A DNA stretch of 64,000 bases, taken from NCBI GenBank assembly GCA_028671895.1, contig CM053796.1, positions 40,174,860-40,238,859 on the forward strand, in the 5' to 3' direction. The translations under genes were made by a program, and so were the position numbers. The notes beneath the pieces were generated by a model. That model worked only from the letters and a program-made list of their open reading frames with translations, did not search any database and was not told the DNA's origin. The stretch comes from Oenanthe sinensis (Eukaryota; Streptophyta; Magnoliopsida; Apiales; Apiaceae). This document shows, in pieces, positions 12,558-23,049 of this stretch; the stretch's first letter is position 1; the number at the start of each line of letters is the position of its first letter.

Positions 12558-12867
12558 GAGTAATTAACATTTTGCACCCCTTATATTTGGGCGTTTTTTA
12601 ATTTGATCTCAAACTATGTTTCTTGGTATATTGCACCTCTAGGTTTCAAATTTGTTTTACTTTGCACCTTTTTGACCAAATTAACAGGGGTAAAATAGGA
12701 AATGATTTATTCAACTATGGTTTATGACAAAATATATCTAACAATTTTAAAATTTTGACAAATACAACTTAACTTAATATTTTATTTTTTAAAATAAATG
12801 TTAATATTTTAGAAATAATCTATTATAAGTTATATCAAAGATAAGGGGTGCAAAATGTTAATTACTC
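12558..12867. mobile_element. Foldback MITE with about 30-bp terminal inverted repeats
   Basis: Starts GAGTAATTAACATTTTGCAC and ends with its reverse complement; the match runs about 30 bp with one visible mismatch (CCCCTTATATTTG versus CCCCTTATCTTTG). The 310-bp interior is non-coding, with internal TTGCACC repeats. The flanks do not give a clear target duplication, so the superfamily is unresolved. Confidence 0.75.
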
Positions 12868-13310
12868 TAATAATAATAATAATGTGAAATTTCTAAGGAT
12901 TAACGAGAGTATGATTTATTCAATTAAAGATAAGGGCTTAACTCGATAATGCTCAGGCTCGAACTCGTCTCGGCTCGAATTCGGCTCGATTGTATTTTTA
13001 ATTTTTATATTTTTTATATATTATATTATATTTATTTTAGAAGTTTTATTATATAACATTTTAATAAAAGAAAATTTTATAACATAAATATTTGCAGTAT
13101 ATTACTTCGTCTTACAAACACAATTATATGCATGTAGCATATTATAATACAAATAAAATATAATGTAAATTAAAAAATGATCATTATAAATTCTTCTTTA
13201 AGAATATATTATACAACAAATACAGTTATACATGTACCGCTAATATAATTTAATAATTTATATTATTAAAAAATATATTAAAAATACATTAAATATTTTG
13301 ATTAATACTT
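12868..13310. other. AT-rich spacer with a CTCGA-rich transposon remnant
   Basis: At 12935-13000 there are repeated CTCGAA/GCTCGG motifs like the subterminal repeats of the hAT-like MITEs in this window, without a matching second end. The rest is nearly pure A/T with no supported feature. Confidence 0.4.
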
Positions 13311-13511
13311 GATGGACTGAGCCCAACAAGGCCCAATCTCTTAACATGGACCCAATATAGTCCATTCTCCTCAAAGCAATGTGTGCATCCGTGGACACAA
13401 TGTTCGGGCAAATGATGGGTTGAGCCCAACAAGGCCCAATTTCTTAACATGGACCTAATATAGCCCATTCTCCTCAAAGCAATGTGTACATCGGTGGACA
13501 TCAGGCTCCCC
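13311..13511 (+). repeat. Two tandem copies of a dispersed 103-bp repeat, broken by E1
   Basis: Two units offset by 103 bp share GAGCCCAACAAGGCCCAAT, TTAACATGGACC and CTCCTCAAAGCAATGTGT. A third copy lies at 24969-25070 and continues into a TATA-containing, CT-rich stretch, so the family is probably an old LTR. E1 is inserted at the CAGGCTCCCC end of unit 2; the third copy shows the uninterrupted sequence there. Confidence 0.7.
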
Positions 13512-14175
13512 TGAAAGGCATATGACTAGGCCTATTTGTAATAAGGAGATGACAACTCGACTCATGTAAGAAATTAAAGTAAGTAATAAATACTGAGGAT
13601 GGAATCAAATCGAAGAATGTCAACTAGACACAAAGAATCAACTTGTCAGAAGAATTATAATGAAGTTGCTACTCTACACCGGAAGAAGTTCATTTATATG
13701 TTCAAGCTTCGGAGAAAAACAGAGAAGCAGTTGTTCAGAAGATTCAGAAGATTCTAAGTGGCTACTACAGAAGATTCCAGAAGAAGAATGAAGACAGTGA
13801 AGCAGAAGAAGAACAGAAGACCACAGGTTAATGTTAAAGATGAAGAATATTTATTATAGTATGACATAAATGAACCAGACAGTACATTTGTGTGTCAACT
13901 AAAATAATAAATATTCATCATCTAGCTCAAGTGGTTTTATGACAAAAAACACAATGAAGACTGGAAGACTTCAAGACTGATAAGACGATAATACAAGACG
14001 AAATAGTATTTTAATTCTACTATCAAATGTTAATTGATTATTTAATTTATCTAATTAAATTAATTCAAGTTGAATTTAATTTGTAAATTAACTAATTAAT
14101 TTAAGTAGAATTAATTTATTATAAAAGATATGACTTAATATGACTTTTAATATAATTCAAATGACTAATAAATAA

Positions 14176-14523
14176 GTCATACTGACTGTTTATTAATAAG
14201 TCATACCGAATTATATTAATAAAAGTCATACCGACTGAATAAAGAGAAAGTCATACCGAAGCTGTTAAAGAAAAGTCATACCGGAGCAGCCGACTGATAA
14301 GTCATACCGAGCTTTAAAAAAAAAGTCATACCGAGCTTCAGGCAGAAAGGTCATACAGGAGATAAGTCATACCGAATTTCTGTTGATCAAAAGGTCATAC
14401 CGAGTGATTTTTTATTATATTAAAAAGTCATACCAACTTTTTAATTAATAAAATAAGTCATACCGACCATTCAGAAGTCATACCCAGTGTTTTTAAATTC
14501 ATACAAGTGTTAAATAAGTCATA
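14176..14523 (+). repeat. GTCATACCGA repeat array in E1 U3
   Basis: Fourteen GTCATA cores start at 14176, 14200, 14225, 14250, 14275, 14301, 14325, 14350, 14366, 14394, 14427, 14457, 14477 and 14518. Thirteen read GTCATAC and nine read GTCATACCG. The first eight are spaced 24-26 bp apart. The array ends about 65 bp upstream of the TATA box, the position of enhancer repeats in retrotransposon U3 regions. Confidence 0.9.
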
Positions 14524-14586
14524 TATGACTTATTTTCAGCAAATTAAGTCATGCTGATAAAGGTCATGCAAGCCTTTTTCTTCCTC

Positions 14587-14594
14587 TATAAATA
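14587..14594 (+). promoter_or_regulatory. TATA box of the E1 LTR promoter
   Basis: TATAAATA within CCTCTATAAATATGAGGAG, about 360 bp before the LTR end and just downstream of the U3 array. Genomic RNA probably starts 25-35 bp further on. Confidence 0.7.
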
Positions 14595-14950
14595 TGAGGA
14601 GATCACCTTCATTTTTCAGTACTTCTAAGTTTTAGAAAATCAGCTCAAATTCAGTAATTTGTCTGCATTGTAATATTCACAGTTTTCTGTGCTGATTTTG
14701 GAATATAATTGTAAAACACGAACAATCCATGTCAAATTTGTTCTAGAACTTTTATCAATTATATAACAGTTTTCTTAATATTAATTTTGTAATACGTTTC
14801 AAGTTAAAAATTATATCTTCTACTTGAACAGTATTTCATTAAAATTAATATTTCGCGAGAAATTAAAATAATATTTTTAATTCAAATATTCCGCAATTAA
14901 TTATAAATATTGTATTCAACCCCCCTTCTACAATATCAGGGACCAACAAT

Positions 14951-14962
14951 TGGCATCAGAGT
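14951..14962 (+). other. Primer binding site of E1
   Basis: TGGCATCAGAGT, two bases after the LTR end, is a variant of the copia primer site TGGTATCAGAGC that pairs with the 3' part of initiator tRNA-Met. Confidence 0.7.
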
Positions 14963-15157
14963 TGGTTGATATTTTTCATATCAGATCCAAATCAAATTCC
15001 GCGAACTCATACAGATCTCAAAAATTATTTTAAATACGAAATAATTTTTTATTCGAAATAATTTTTTTTCCGAAAAATTATTTTTGATCAAAAATTATTT
15101 TAAGTCAAAAATTAAAATATTTTTTTTGAAACACTTAATTTTTAATCTTATTTAAAG

Positions 15158-17593
15158 ATGAGTACTCAAAGAGTTAGTAGCATTAAAATTCCACAATTTG
15201 ATAAAGACAATTATAATCTGTGGAAGAGAAAGATGACCTTGTTTCTTCGAGCTGCAAATCCTAAGTACAAGGATATTTTAAAAACTGGTGTTGCTGTTCC
15301 AATAAATATCTTTCCCGAGCATATGGAAGACGGTGTACTCATTCCGCACAGACAATTTGAAAAAGATATTTCTGAGTACACTGAGACAGAAAAGGAACTG
15401 GATACATTGGACACCAGTCTGCAGTTAATTTTAGTGGAATCTCTTGATCCCGGAATGTACAATCATGTTGTTAATTGTAAAAATGCTAAACACATCTGGG
15501 AAACGATAGAGATACTAAATGAAGGAACAGAAGAAGTAAGGGAGAACAGATTGAAAATCTTAATGTCTCAATATGAGCATTTTAGATCAAATCCAGGAGA
15601 AGGTATCTCTGAAGTTTTTGAGAGATACAACAAGCTGATAAATGATCTAAATCTCAATGGCAAACAATATACGAAGAAGGAGATTAGTAGGAAGCTTTTG
15701 CTGACAATGCCAGTACACCTAGAGCATAGGATAACAGCCATCAGAGAGTCAAGGGACATGAATGAAATTTCACTGGAAAGACTTTATGGCATACTGAAGA
15801 CCTATGAGCTAGAGCAGATTCAACAGAACGAAATATATGGCACAGGCAAGGTGGTCAGCAAGTCTACAACTCTTGTAGCAGAAGAACCAGAGTACAGAAA
15901 AGCTAAGACTGAATCTTCTTCAGTCAACCTCATTGATCAGGGTATTGTTGCAGAAGTTGGTGCAACTCTAGTGAATTCAACTGATAGTGAATTCTACTCA
16001 ATGGAAGAACTCGATCAACTTGAGGATGAATCTCTGGCTCTGATTGCTAGAAAATTTGGAAATACAAGATTCAGGAGGAACCCTAGTTTCAAATTCAAGC
16101 CTATGGCAAACAAATTTCAGACAGGTGGTTCTTCTAGCTCATCCAACACAAAAGGTGGATACAAGACAGGGATGGTAGACAGAAGCAAGATCCGTTGCTT
16201 CAACTGCAATGAAATGGGACACTTTGCTACTGATTGTAGAAAGCCCAAGCAGGAAAGAAAGAAGGATTCATATGACGAGCTCAAACAGAAATATGACGCT
16301 CTACTGAAGAAGCATCAGGGAAAATCATACTTAGCAGCAGGAAAAAGCTGGGATGATTCCGACAATGATGAAGAAAATCAAATGGGAAATCTTGCTCTAA
16401 TGGCCTCTTCTTCTGAAGGATCACAATCTCCACCTCGACAAGGAATTGAGGTAAACCCTAGCTGTCCTAAGATGTTTAAATTGCTAGGTGAGAATTTAAC
16501 TGATGCTAGAGATCGAATAAAAGTTTTAATTCTCGAAAACAAAGTTTTATCAGAAGAGAATTATGAATTGAAAAAGCTGAAACTTATTAATGTTAAATTA
16601 ACTGAAGATGTTGCATTTCAAGTTAATAGAGTCAACTGCTATGTTGAGATTGAAGCTTTTTTAAAGAATAAAATTGAAGAAGAAAAGCAAAGGTGTCTAG
16701 CTTATAAAAATTCCTCTTGTATTGTAAAGAACCTAGTTGACCAACAGGAAATAAACCGAAAAGTTGGAATAGGTTTCGAGTATAATAAATCTGTAGGAAA
16801 GCCAAGCAACATTACCCCGTTCAAGCAAAGCGCTGAAGAAAGGGGTATTCCTCATGTTGTTAAAAACACACCCAAACATCTTTTCATAACACCTATTGCT
16901 GAACCTATCCTTGAGAGCTCTATACTGATAGCTTATGAGATGCAGTTAGAGGATCTTGAGGAAGAGAAGAAAAGAGAAGAACAGACTAGGGACATAAAAG
17001 GAGTAAATGTCCAGAAAGCGAAATATGTACCTAAAAGACCAATAGAAAATGTGAACTCTGCTAGTTCATCCACTCCTGGTTTAGGTGCTAAGAACTTAAA
17101 GAATGATTTGAACAGACCTAACAATAAGTTTGTTAGAAGTAGGGATAGTAACAACAGATGTCATTCTACTGAAAACTTTAAATCTGCTGAAAAAGTTAAA
17201 GTAGAAATTGTTAAAACTCCTACTGCTGTGAATAACATGCCTGCTATTGATGTATGCCATAAACCTTGTGGTATGTTAAATTGTATGTTATGTACTTTTA
17301 ATGCTATGACTGCTTATTTCAAACGCATGACTGCTAATAAAAAGAACATGACACCTAGACAATACATCAATAATAAATTTGCTAAATCCAAGACTGCTAT
17401 TCCTTCACCTGTCAAGAAGGAAAAATATATTCCTGAGTCTAAACAAAAAGTTGTTAAGACTGTTTATAGGAAAATAAGTACAGTCAAGGAGGATGCGGCT
17501 GTTGTTCGAAAAGGATCTGTTGTCAAAGCTGACAAAGGTCAATTCTTTAAGTATGCCGGGCCCAATCAATTTTGGGCTCCGAAGACGAATTAA
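15158..17593 (+). CDS. E1 gag polyprotein, 811 aa
   Basis: Open frame from ATG 15158 to TAA 17591-17593. The N-terminal part (about 10-230) is the copia gag fold often labelled UBN2/DUF4219, with IPQFDKDNYNLWKRKM and later LYGILKTYELE. A CX2CX4HX4C zinc knuckle (CFNCNEMGHFATDC) begins at residue 347 and would bind element RNA. Residues about 430-540 look like a coiled coil rich in Lys, Glu and Leu. The C-terminal third is low-complexity and basic, ending GPNQFWAPKTN. Gag forms virus-like particles in the cytoplasm. At 811 aa it is long for copia gag but usual for sireviruses. It carries no breaks, unlike the pol that follows in the same frame after two stops (17591 and 17600). Confidence 0.88.
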   Translation: MSTQRVSSIKIPQFDKDNYNLWKRKMTLFLRAANPKYKDILKTGVAVPINIFPEHMEDGVLIPHRQFEKDISEYTETEKELDTLDTSLQLILVESLDPGMYNHVVNCKNAKHIWETIEILNEGTEEVRENRLKILMSQYEHFRSNPGEGISEVFERYNKLINDLNLNGKQYTKKEISRKLLLTMPVHLEHRITAIRESRDMNEISLERLYGILKTYELEQIQQNEIYGTGKVVSKSTTLVAEEPEYRKAKTESSSVNLIDQGIVAEVGATLVNSTDSEFYSMEELDQLEDESLALIARKFGNTRFRRNPSFKFKPMANKFQTGGSSSSSNTKGGYKTGMVDRSKIRCFNCNEMGHFATDCRKPKQERKKDSYDELKQKYDALLKKHQGKSYLAAGKSWDDSDNDEENQMGNLALMASSSEGSQSPPRQGIEVNPSCPKMFKLLGENLTDARDRIKVLILENKVLSEENYELKKLKLINVKLTEDVAFQVNRVNCYVEIEAFLKNKIEEEKQRCLAYKNSSCIVKNLVDQQEINRKVGIGFEYNKSVGKPSNITPFKQSAEERGIPHVVKNTPKHLFITPIAEPILESSILIAYEMQLEDLEEEKKREEQTRDIKGVNVQKAKYVPKRPIENVNSASSSTPGLGAKNLKNDLNRPNNKFVRSRDSNNRCHSTENFKSAEKVKVEIVKTPTAVNNMPAIDVCHKPCGMLNCMLCTFNAMTAYFKRMTANKKNMTPRQYINNKFAKSKTAIPSPVKKEKYIPESKQKVVKTVYRKISTVKEDAAVVRKGSVVKADKGQFFKYAGPNQFWAPKTN

Positions 17594-17602
17594 TCCGTTT
17601 GA

Positions 17603-20240
17603 TATGTGCAGGGAGTTAAACAGGAAAACCGGGTTGTATGGATCCTAGACAGCGGATCGTCAAGGCATATGACCGGAGATAGAGCCCTGCTATCAGACGT
17701 GGTTGAAAGAGCTGGCCCAATCATCACCTTTGGAGATAACAGCAAAGGAATGACTACGGGATATGACAAGTTAAATACAGGAAATGTTATCATTGAAAAC
17801 GTCTCTTTGGTGGAAGGACTTAAGCACAATCTACTCAGCGTCAGTCAATTCTGTGATAGAGGTTATAAAGTAAACTTTATCAAGGACAAGTGCTTAATAG
17901 CTCATTCTAAAGAAGACAGACTAGCCTTGCGTGGAGTAAGGAGAGGAAACTTGTACGTAGCTGATTTCAACTCGGGAACTGAAGCTGAAGCAAACTGTTT
18001 TTATTCAAAAGCTTCAACAGAAGAAAGTTGGCTATGGCACAAGAAGCTCTCGCACCTGAATTTCAAAACAATGAACTCTTTAGTCAAGAGGGATTTGGTG
18101 AGAGGACTGCCTCCGATGGAATTTACACAAGAAGGCTTATGTGAGGCATGTCAAAAAGGGAAGTCAAAGAAAGCAACTCACAAAGGCACAGACACTACAA
18201 ATATTACTGAACCACTGCAGCTGCTTCATATGGATTTATTTGATCCAGTCAATATCATGTCTATGTCAAGGAAGAAATATGCCTTAGTGATTGTAGATGA
18301 CTTCACAAAATACACGTGGGTTTTATTCTTGAACTCTAAGGATGAAACTCCACAAGTGGTGATTGATCATGTAAAGTTGATTGAGTTAGATTCAAAGCTA
18401 CCTGTCCGGGCAATCAGATCAGATAATGGAACAGAATTCAAGAATGAAATTCTGAATAACTTCTGCTCAGACAAAGGGATAACAAGACAATTCTCAGCGC
18501 CAAGAACTCCGCAACAGAATGGAGTGGTAGAAAGGAAGAATCGAACCTTGATTGAAGCTGCAAGAACAATGTTAAGTGAATCAAGGTTGCCTATCTACTT
18601 CTGGGCTGAAGCAGTAAACACAGCTTGTTATACCCAGAATCGAACTTTAATCAACAAGGATCATATGAAGACACCCTACGAATTAATGGCTGGCAAGAAA
18701 CCAACACTCAAATACTTTCATGTATTTGGAGCCAAATGTTTTGTGCTAAAAGATGGAGATGAACATCGTGGCAAATTTGAGGCCAAGGCACATGAAACAA
18801 TTTTTATCGGCTACTCAAAAAGAGCATATAGGGTGTACATAATTGATCATCACCAAGTGAAGGAAAGTGTCAATGTAACTTTTGATGACACTAAACTCCC
18901 AAGTATCCAAACTGAAGATTCTTCTGAGTCATTAAAATTTGATAATTATCCAGACTCACATTCAGATGACGAAGAAGAACCTGAGGTTGCAACAGGAAAT
19001 GATGATGACAACAATGATGGTAATGATCCAGGTAATAGTGGTGGAAACAATGGAAACACTAGAGATACTACTAATACCAGTGGTGGATCAACAAGTCATC
19101 CAGGCAGCAACTCAGGGGGAGATGAAGGATCAACTGGCAGAACACAACATCACAATGAATATAGAGGCGAATCATCAAGATCAAACCTACCAAGGGAAAG
19201 GATATGGAGCAAAGATCATCCCTTTGAATTGATCATAGGTGATCCAGATGTTGGTGTTAGAACCAGAAGTGCAACTTCAAATGAATGTTTATTTTCGGTT
19301 TTTCTATCTCAAGAAGAACCAAAGAAAATTGAAGATGCTCTAACTGATCCAGATTGGGTTCTTGCCATGCAAGAAGAACTCAATCAGTTCGAAAGGCAAG
19401 AAGTATGGACACTGGTACCCAGGCCTAAAGATAGATCTGTTATTGGCACGAAATGGGTATACAGGAACAAGTTAGATGGTGATGACATTGTTACAAGGAA
19501 CAAGGCCAGACTGGTTGCAAAGGGTTACTCCCAGGAAGAGGGAATTGATTATGATGAGACCTACGCACCAGTTGCAAGACTTGAAGCCATCAGAATATTT
19601 CTGGCATTCGCAGCACATTCCAATTTTAAAGTCTATCAAATGGATGTGAAGAGTGCATTTCTGAATGGAAAGTTAGAAGAGGAAGTATATGTGGAACAGC
19701 CTCCTGGCTTTGAAAATCCAGAGTTTGCTGATTTTGTATATTTCTTATTCAAAGCCCTCTATGGACTCAAGCAAGCACCGAGGACATGATTCAGATTATG
19801 CAGGATGCAGGATGGACAGGAAAAGTACTTCTGGAAGCTGTCAGTTTCTAGGACATCGGTTGATCTCCTGGTATAGCAAGAAACAACACTCAGTATCTAC
19901 CTCGACAGCCGAAGCAGAATATATTGCGGCAGGTAGTTGTTGTGCATAAATCTTATGGATAAGGAATCAACTGAATGATTATGGACTTGCGCTATATAAA
20001 ATCCCAATACTTTGCGATAACACAAGTGCCATAACAATTTTCAATAATCCTGTACAACATTCAAGGACCAAGCACATAGACATAAGGTATCATTTTATCC
20101 GAGAGCATGTCATGAACGGAACTGTGGTGTTACATTTTGTACCCACAGAAGATCAAATTGCCGACATCTTCACGAAACCACTTGATGAATCCACTTTCTC
20201 TAAGTTGGTTAGTGAGTTAGGGATGTTAAACATGAACTAA
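17603..20240 (+). pseudogene. E1 pol polyprotein with reverse transcriptase deleted
   Basis: The frame opens after TGA 17600-17602 without an ATG near its start. Recognisable in order: retropepsin-like protease with intact LDSGSSRHMTG; pre-integrase HHCC zinc finger (HKKLSHL to CEACQKGK); integrase with catalytic Asp in LHMDLF, SDNGTEF and Glu in NGVVERKN; an acidic Asn/Gly/Ser-rich linker; and RT fingers through YGLKQAP. At about 19786 the sequence jumps to the RNase H segment SDYAGCRMDRKS in another frame. By comparison with E2, about 600 bp are missing, including the YVDD catalytic box. A second break is the TAA at 19947-19949. RNase H then continues to the stop at 20238-20240. The polyprotein could still supply protease and integrase but not make cDNA. 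Confidence 0.9.
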
Positions 20241-22425
20241 TTATTGCATGTTGTTTTAAATTGCATATTTATTTTCAAGCACTGTAAATACACTGTATAT
20301 ATTCCTTAAAATATTTCAAAAAACAAACAAACAAATTGAAAAAGAAAACTCAAAAAGATTTTCCTTTTTTGTACAGTATTTTTTTCATTGGCATCTCTAC
20401 TGTAAATATATTTTATATTATGTTTGTTTTCCAACAATTAGTATATATTGTTTATTATTTCCAACAATTGCTCTCAACAATTGGTATATTTAAGTATGTA
20501 TAGTTTTATTTATTTTACAACTTGGCATCTTTATTTTTATTATTTTTATGTTTATTTCTATATAAATATATGCTGATTATTCTCAAGTCTCTTTTGAGAA
20601 GTAGGAAAGATCTATGAGCATTGATAATCCAATCGATTCTAAAAGTGAGATCCTAATCATTGGCATCAATCTCTAACCAAGATCTTAGAACCAAACACAC
20701 AAACACAAACACATTCGTCTCTCTAACCATTAAACATAATACCTAATTGCTAAGAATGAGGGAGTCAATGCCTTGAGTGCATTTGATAAGGTTGGTGATG
20801 TGAGTGAACCAACAGCTCTGTCTCCAGAAAGGTGATTAATATATACAAAAGCTGAGACAACTGTTAGCTCATCTGTGTTTTCTCAAAAGGATACAGACTT
20901 GGAAAAGGCAAAACTGTTACTAGGTTCATTCTCTCAACATAGTGAGTCTATTGAATTCGGCCTGTCAGCCAAGGCCACTTGTAAAGAGTCAATTTCATCT
21001 GACATTTGTCAAGAAACCACATATTTTGTCTTATGTTTTAGGGACCAACACCAAGGGACCAACAATGTAAGGACTTACTTGGGACCAAAAAGGGACCAAG
21101 AAGGAGCAGTTGAAATGTCATAGTAGGATGAATTGACGGAAGCAATTATTCTAAACTTCCATATCAAGGAAGGAAGGATGATTGATGATTTTGACTGAAT
21201 CAACATGCCTTCACAGCCATCAGGAGGAAACTTGGATCATTTGCTACATTATTGATCCTTGTCTCCCTCCCCAGATGGAACATATCTGGATTCCTAACGG
21301 AATAGATCATCTTAGATGATCAGCAACTCACTGAATCTATTCCTGAAGCAATTCAGTTTATAAAAATCAAATATCTTAATAGATTCAATTGAGGATGGGG
21401 ATTTACGAAACCCCATTGCACCACCAGTGACCTCTCTTGAAGGGGCTATGGTGATCTTTCTTGCAGGTACAAAAGACCGAGTCATCCGTACTGAGAGAGA
21501 TATAGTGATGTGAGAAAAGAGTGAAACACAAGTAAGGAAGAGTGAAAATATATATTCTATGAGTGAAACACTTAGAGAGTATATGAGCGAAACACTTGTG
21601 AGGAACACAAAGTAAAATCACACACTAGCACACTTACCGAATCCCTTTCCCCATTCCCTGTTACAGATTTCAAATGTTACTTAACCAAGGTGGAAATTTC
21701 TTCAGAAAATGACCAACAATTGTTACCTATCTACAATTGGGGGAGAATTATTAAGAGGATTACTCAACTAAGGGGGAGAATTATTAAGAGGATTACTCCA
21801 AAATGTTAAAGTGTTCAACTAAGTGGAAGTAGATAAAAAGGGGAGAAGTAAACAAAGGCTTTTTCCAGAAGAGGATTACTCAATTGTTGAACAAGAAAAA
21901 GGGGTATATAACAACATGCTTGGATTCTATTCCATTTGATTTTAGAAGATTCTTGTAAATATGATTAACCGGATTTTCTAAAATGCATAACATGTCATAG
22001 TTTGCATTTTTTATATCTGCGATGGTTTAATGCTGTATGTATGCCATGTTTGTTACCTCTATTAAAATGGTTGGATAATTCAAGTAAGGGGAAATTGAAT
22101 TCACCTTGGAAGAGAAGGGAAGACATGAGTTGGAGAAACAGAGGAAAAGTGGTAAGAAGAGAACATACATCATCTTTGTCATCCTAAGGGGGAGTAGTGA
22201 TGAGTCTGAGAAATGAAGATAATACTACTTGTATATTATGTTCAGTGCTAGAGGAACAAACATCTTTCATTTCAGTTACTCAAGAAATCTGGAAATGTAT
22301 TATATGATCCAGAGAACAATTTATTTACTTACAGTTCTTAAATGTCATATTAGTTTCTTAGTTGTTAGTTGAGTTATCCTCTAGGAATTTATATGTTAAA
22401 TGCTTAACAACAAATAGGGGGAGAT
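20241..22425 (+). other. E1 post-pol non-coding region
   Basis: About 2.2 kb between pol and the 3' LTR. No env-like frame longer than about 80 codons is present. It contains four GGGACCAA copies (21041, 21055, 21081, 21092), matching the 3' terminus of the LTR, and GGGGGAG purine tracts at 21739, 21772, 22188 and 22417 plus GGGGAG at 21840. The tracts at 21739 and 21772 sit in a 33-bp direct repeat. Extra purine tracts are a sirevirus trait. Confidence 0.7.
22413..22425 (+). other. Polypurine tract of E1
   Basis: AATAGGGGGAGAT ends directly at the TG of the 3' LTR. It primes plus-strand cDNA synthesis. Confidence 0.85.
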
Positions 22426-22966
22426 TGAAAGACATATGACTAAGCCTATTTGTAATAAGGAGATGACAACTCAACTCATGTAAGAAATTAAAATAAGTAA
22501 TAAATACTGAGGATGGAATCAAATCGAAGAATGTCAACTAGACACAAAGAATCAACTTGTCAGAAGAATTAGAATGAAGTTGCTACTCTACACCGGAAGA
22601 AGTTCATTTATATGTTCAAGCGTCGGAGAAAAACAGAGAAGCAGTTGTTCAGAAGATTCTAAGTGGCTACTACAGAAGATTCCAGAAGAAGAATGAAGAC
22701 AGTGAAGCAGAAGAAGAACAGAAGACCACAGCTTAATGTTAAAGATGAAGAATATTTATTATAGTATGACATAAATGAACCAGACAGTACATTTGTGTGT
22801 CAACTAAAATAATAAATATTCATCATCTAGCTCAAGTGGTTTTATGACAAAAGACACAACGAAGACTGGAAGACTTCAAGACTGATAGCACAGTAATACA
22901 AGACGAAATAGTATTTTAATTCTACTATCAAATGTTAATTGATTATTTAATTTATCTAATTAAATT
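22426..22966 (+). repeat. 3' LTR of E1, truncated
   Basis: Matches the first 541 bp of the 5' LTR with scattered substitutions and a small indel near 22650, then breaks off after TCTAATTAAATT. The U3 array, TATA box, R and U5 are missing. The next sequence (22967 on) is unrelated AT-rich DNA with an ACAAT microsatellite near 23024. Confidence 0.88.
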
Positions 22967-23049
22967 CTACTATTTAATTTTAATTTTATCCATTTTAATA
23001 TGCTTTTGTTATTTGGTAATATACAATACAATACAATAATTGTTTAATT

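Larger units (their letters stand above)
13512..14948 (+). repeat. 5' LTR of E1
   Basis: Begins TGAAAGGCATATGAC and ends GGGACCAACA (TG...CA, 1437 bp). The first 541 bp match 22426-22966 closely, starting directly after the polypurine tract there. It contains a U3 repeat array, a TATA box and the CAACCCCCCTTCTAC sequence near the 3' end that E2 also carries. Confidence 0.92.
13512..22966 (+). mobile_element. Ty1/copia retrotransposon E1 (sirevirus-like), 3' LTR truncated
   Basis: A 9.45-kb copia element in plus orientation: 5' LTR, tRNA-type primer binding site, long gag, pol in the copia order protease-integrase-RT-RNase H, a 2.2-kb non-coding region after pol with several GGGGGAG tracts, and the first 541 bp of a 3' LTR. 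Long gag, a gag/pol stop, a long post-pol region and repeated purine tracts are sirevirus traits. The missing 3' LTR end prevents a target-duplication check. RT is deleted (see pol), so it could move only with help. Confidence 0.9.

Noticed and set aside
13289..13501. 70-codon minus-strand frame, similar to one at 24969-25166
   Set aside because: Falls in the dispersed GAGCCCAACAAGGCCC repeat; the similarity is due to the DNA repeat and no protein family is recognised.
14176..14523. Regularly spaced short repeats resembling a CRISPR array
   Set aside because: The repeat core is only 6-10 bp, spacing drifts, it lies in the U3 part of a plant LTR, and there are no cas genes.
21312..21621. Overlapping minus-strand frames of 72-98 codons in the E1 post-pol region
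   Set aside because: No family resemblance; low-complexity Ser/Phe/Leu content typical of chance frames antisense to purine-rich DNA.
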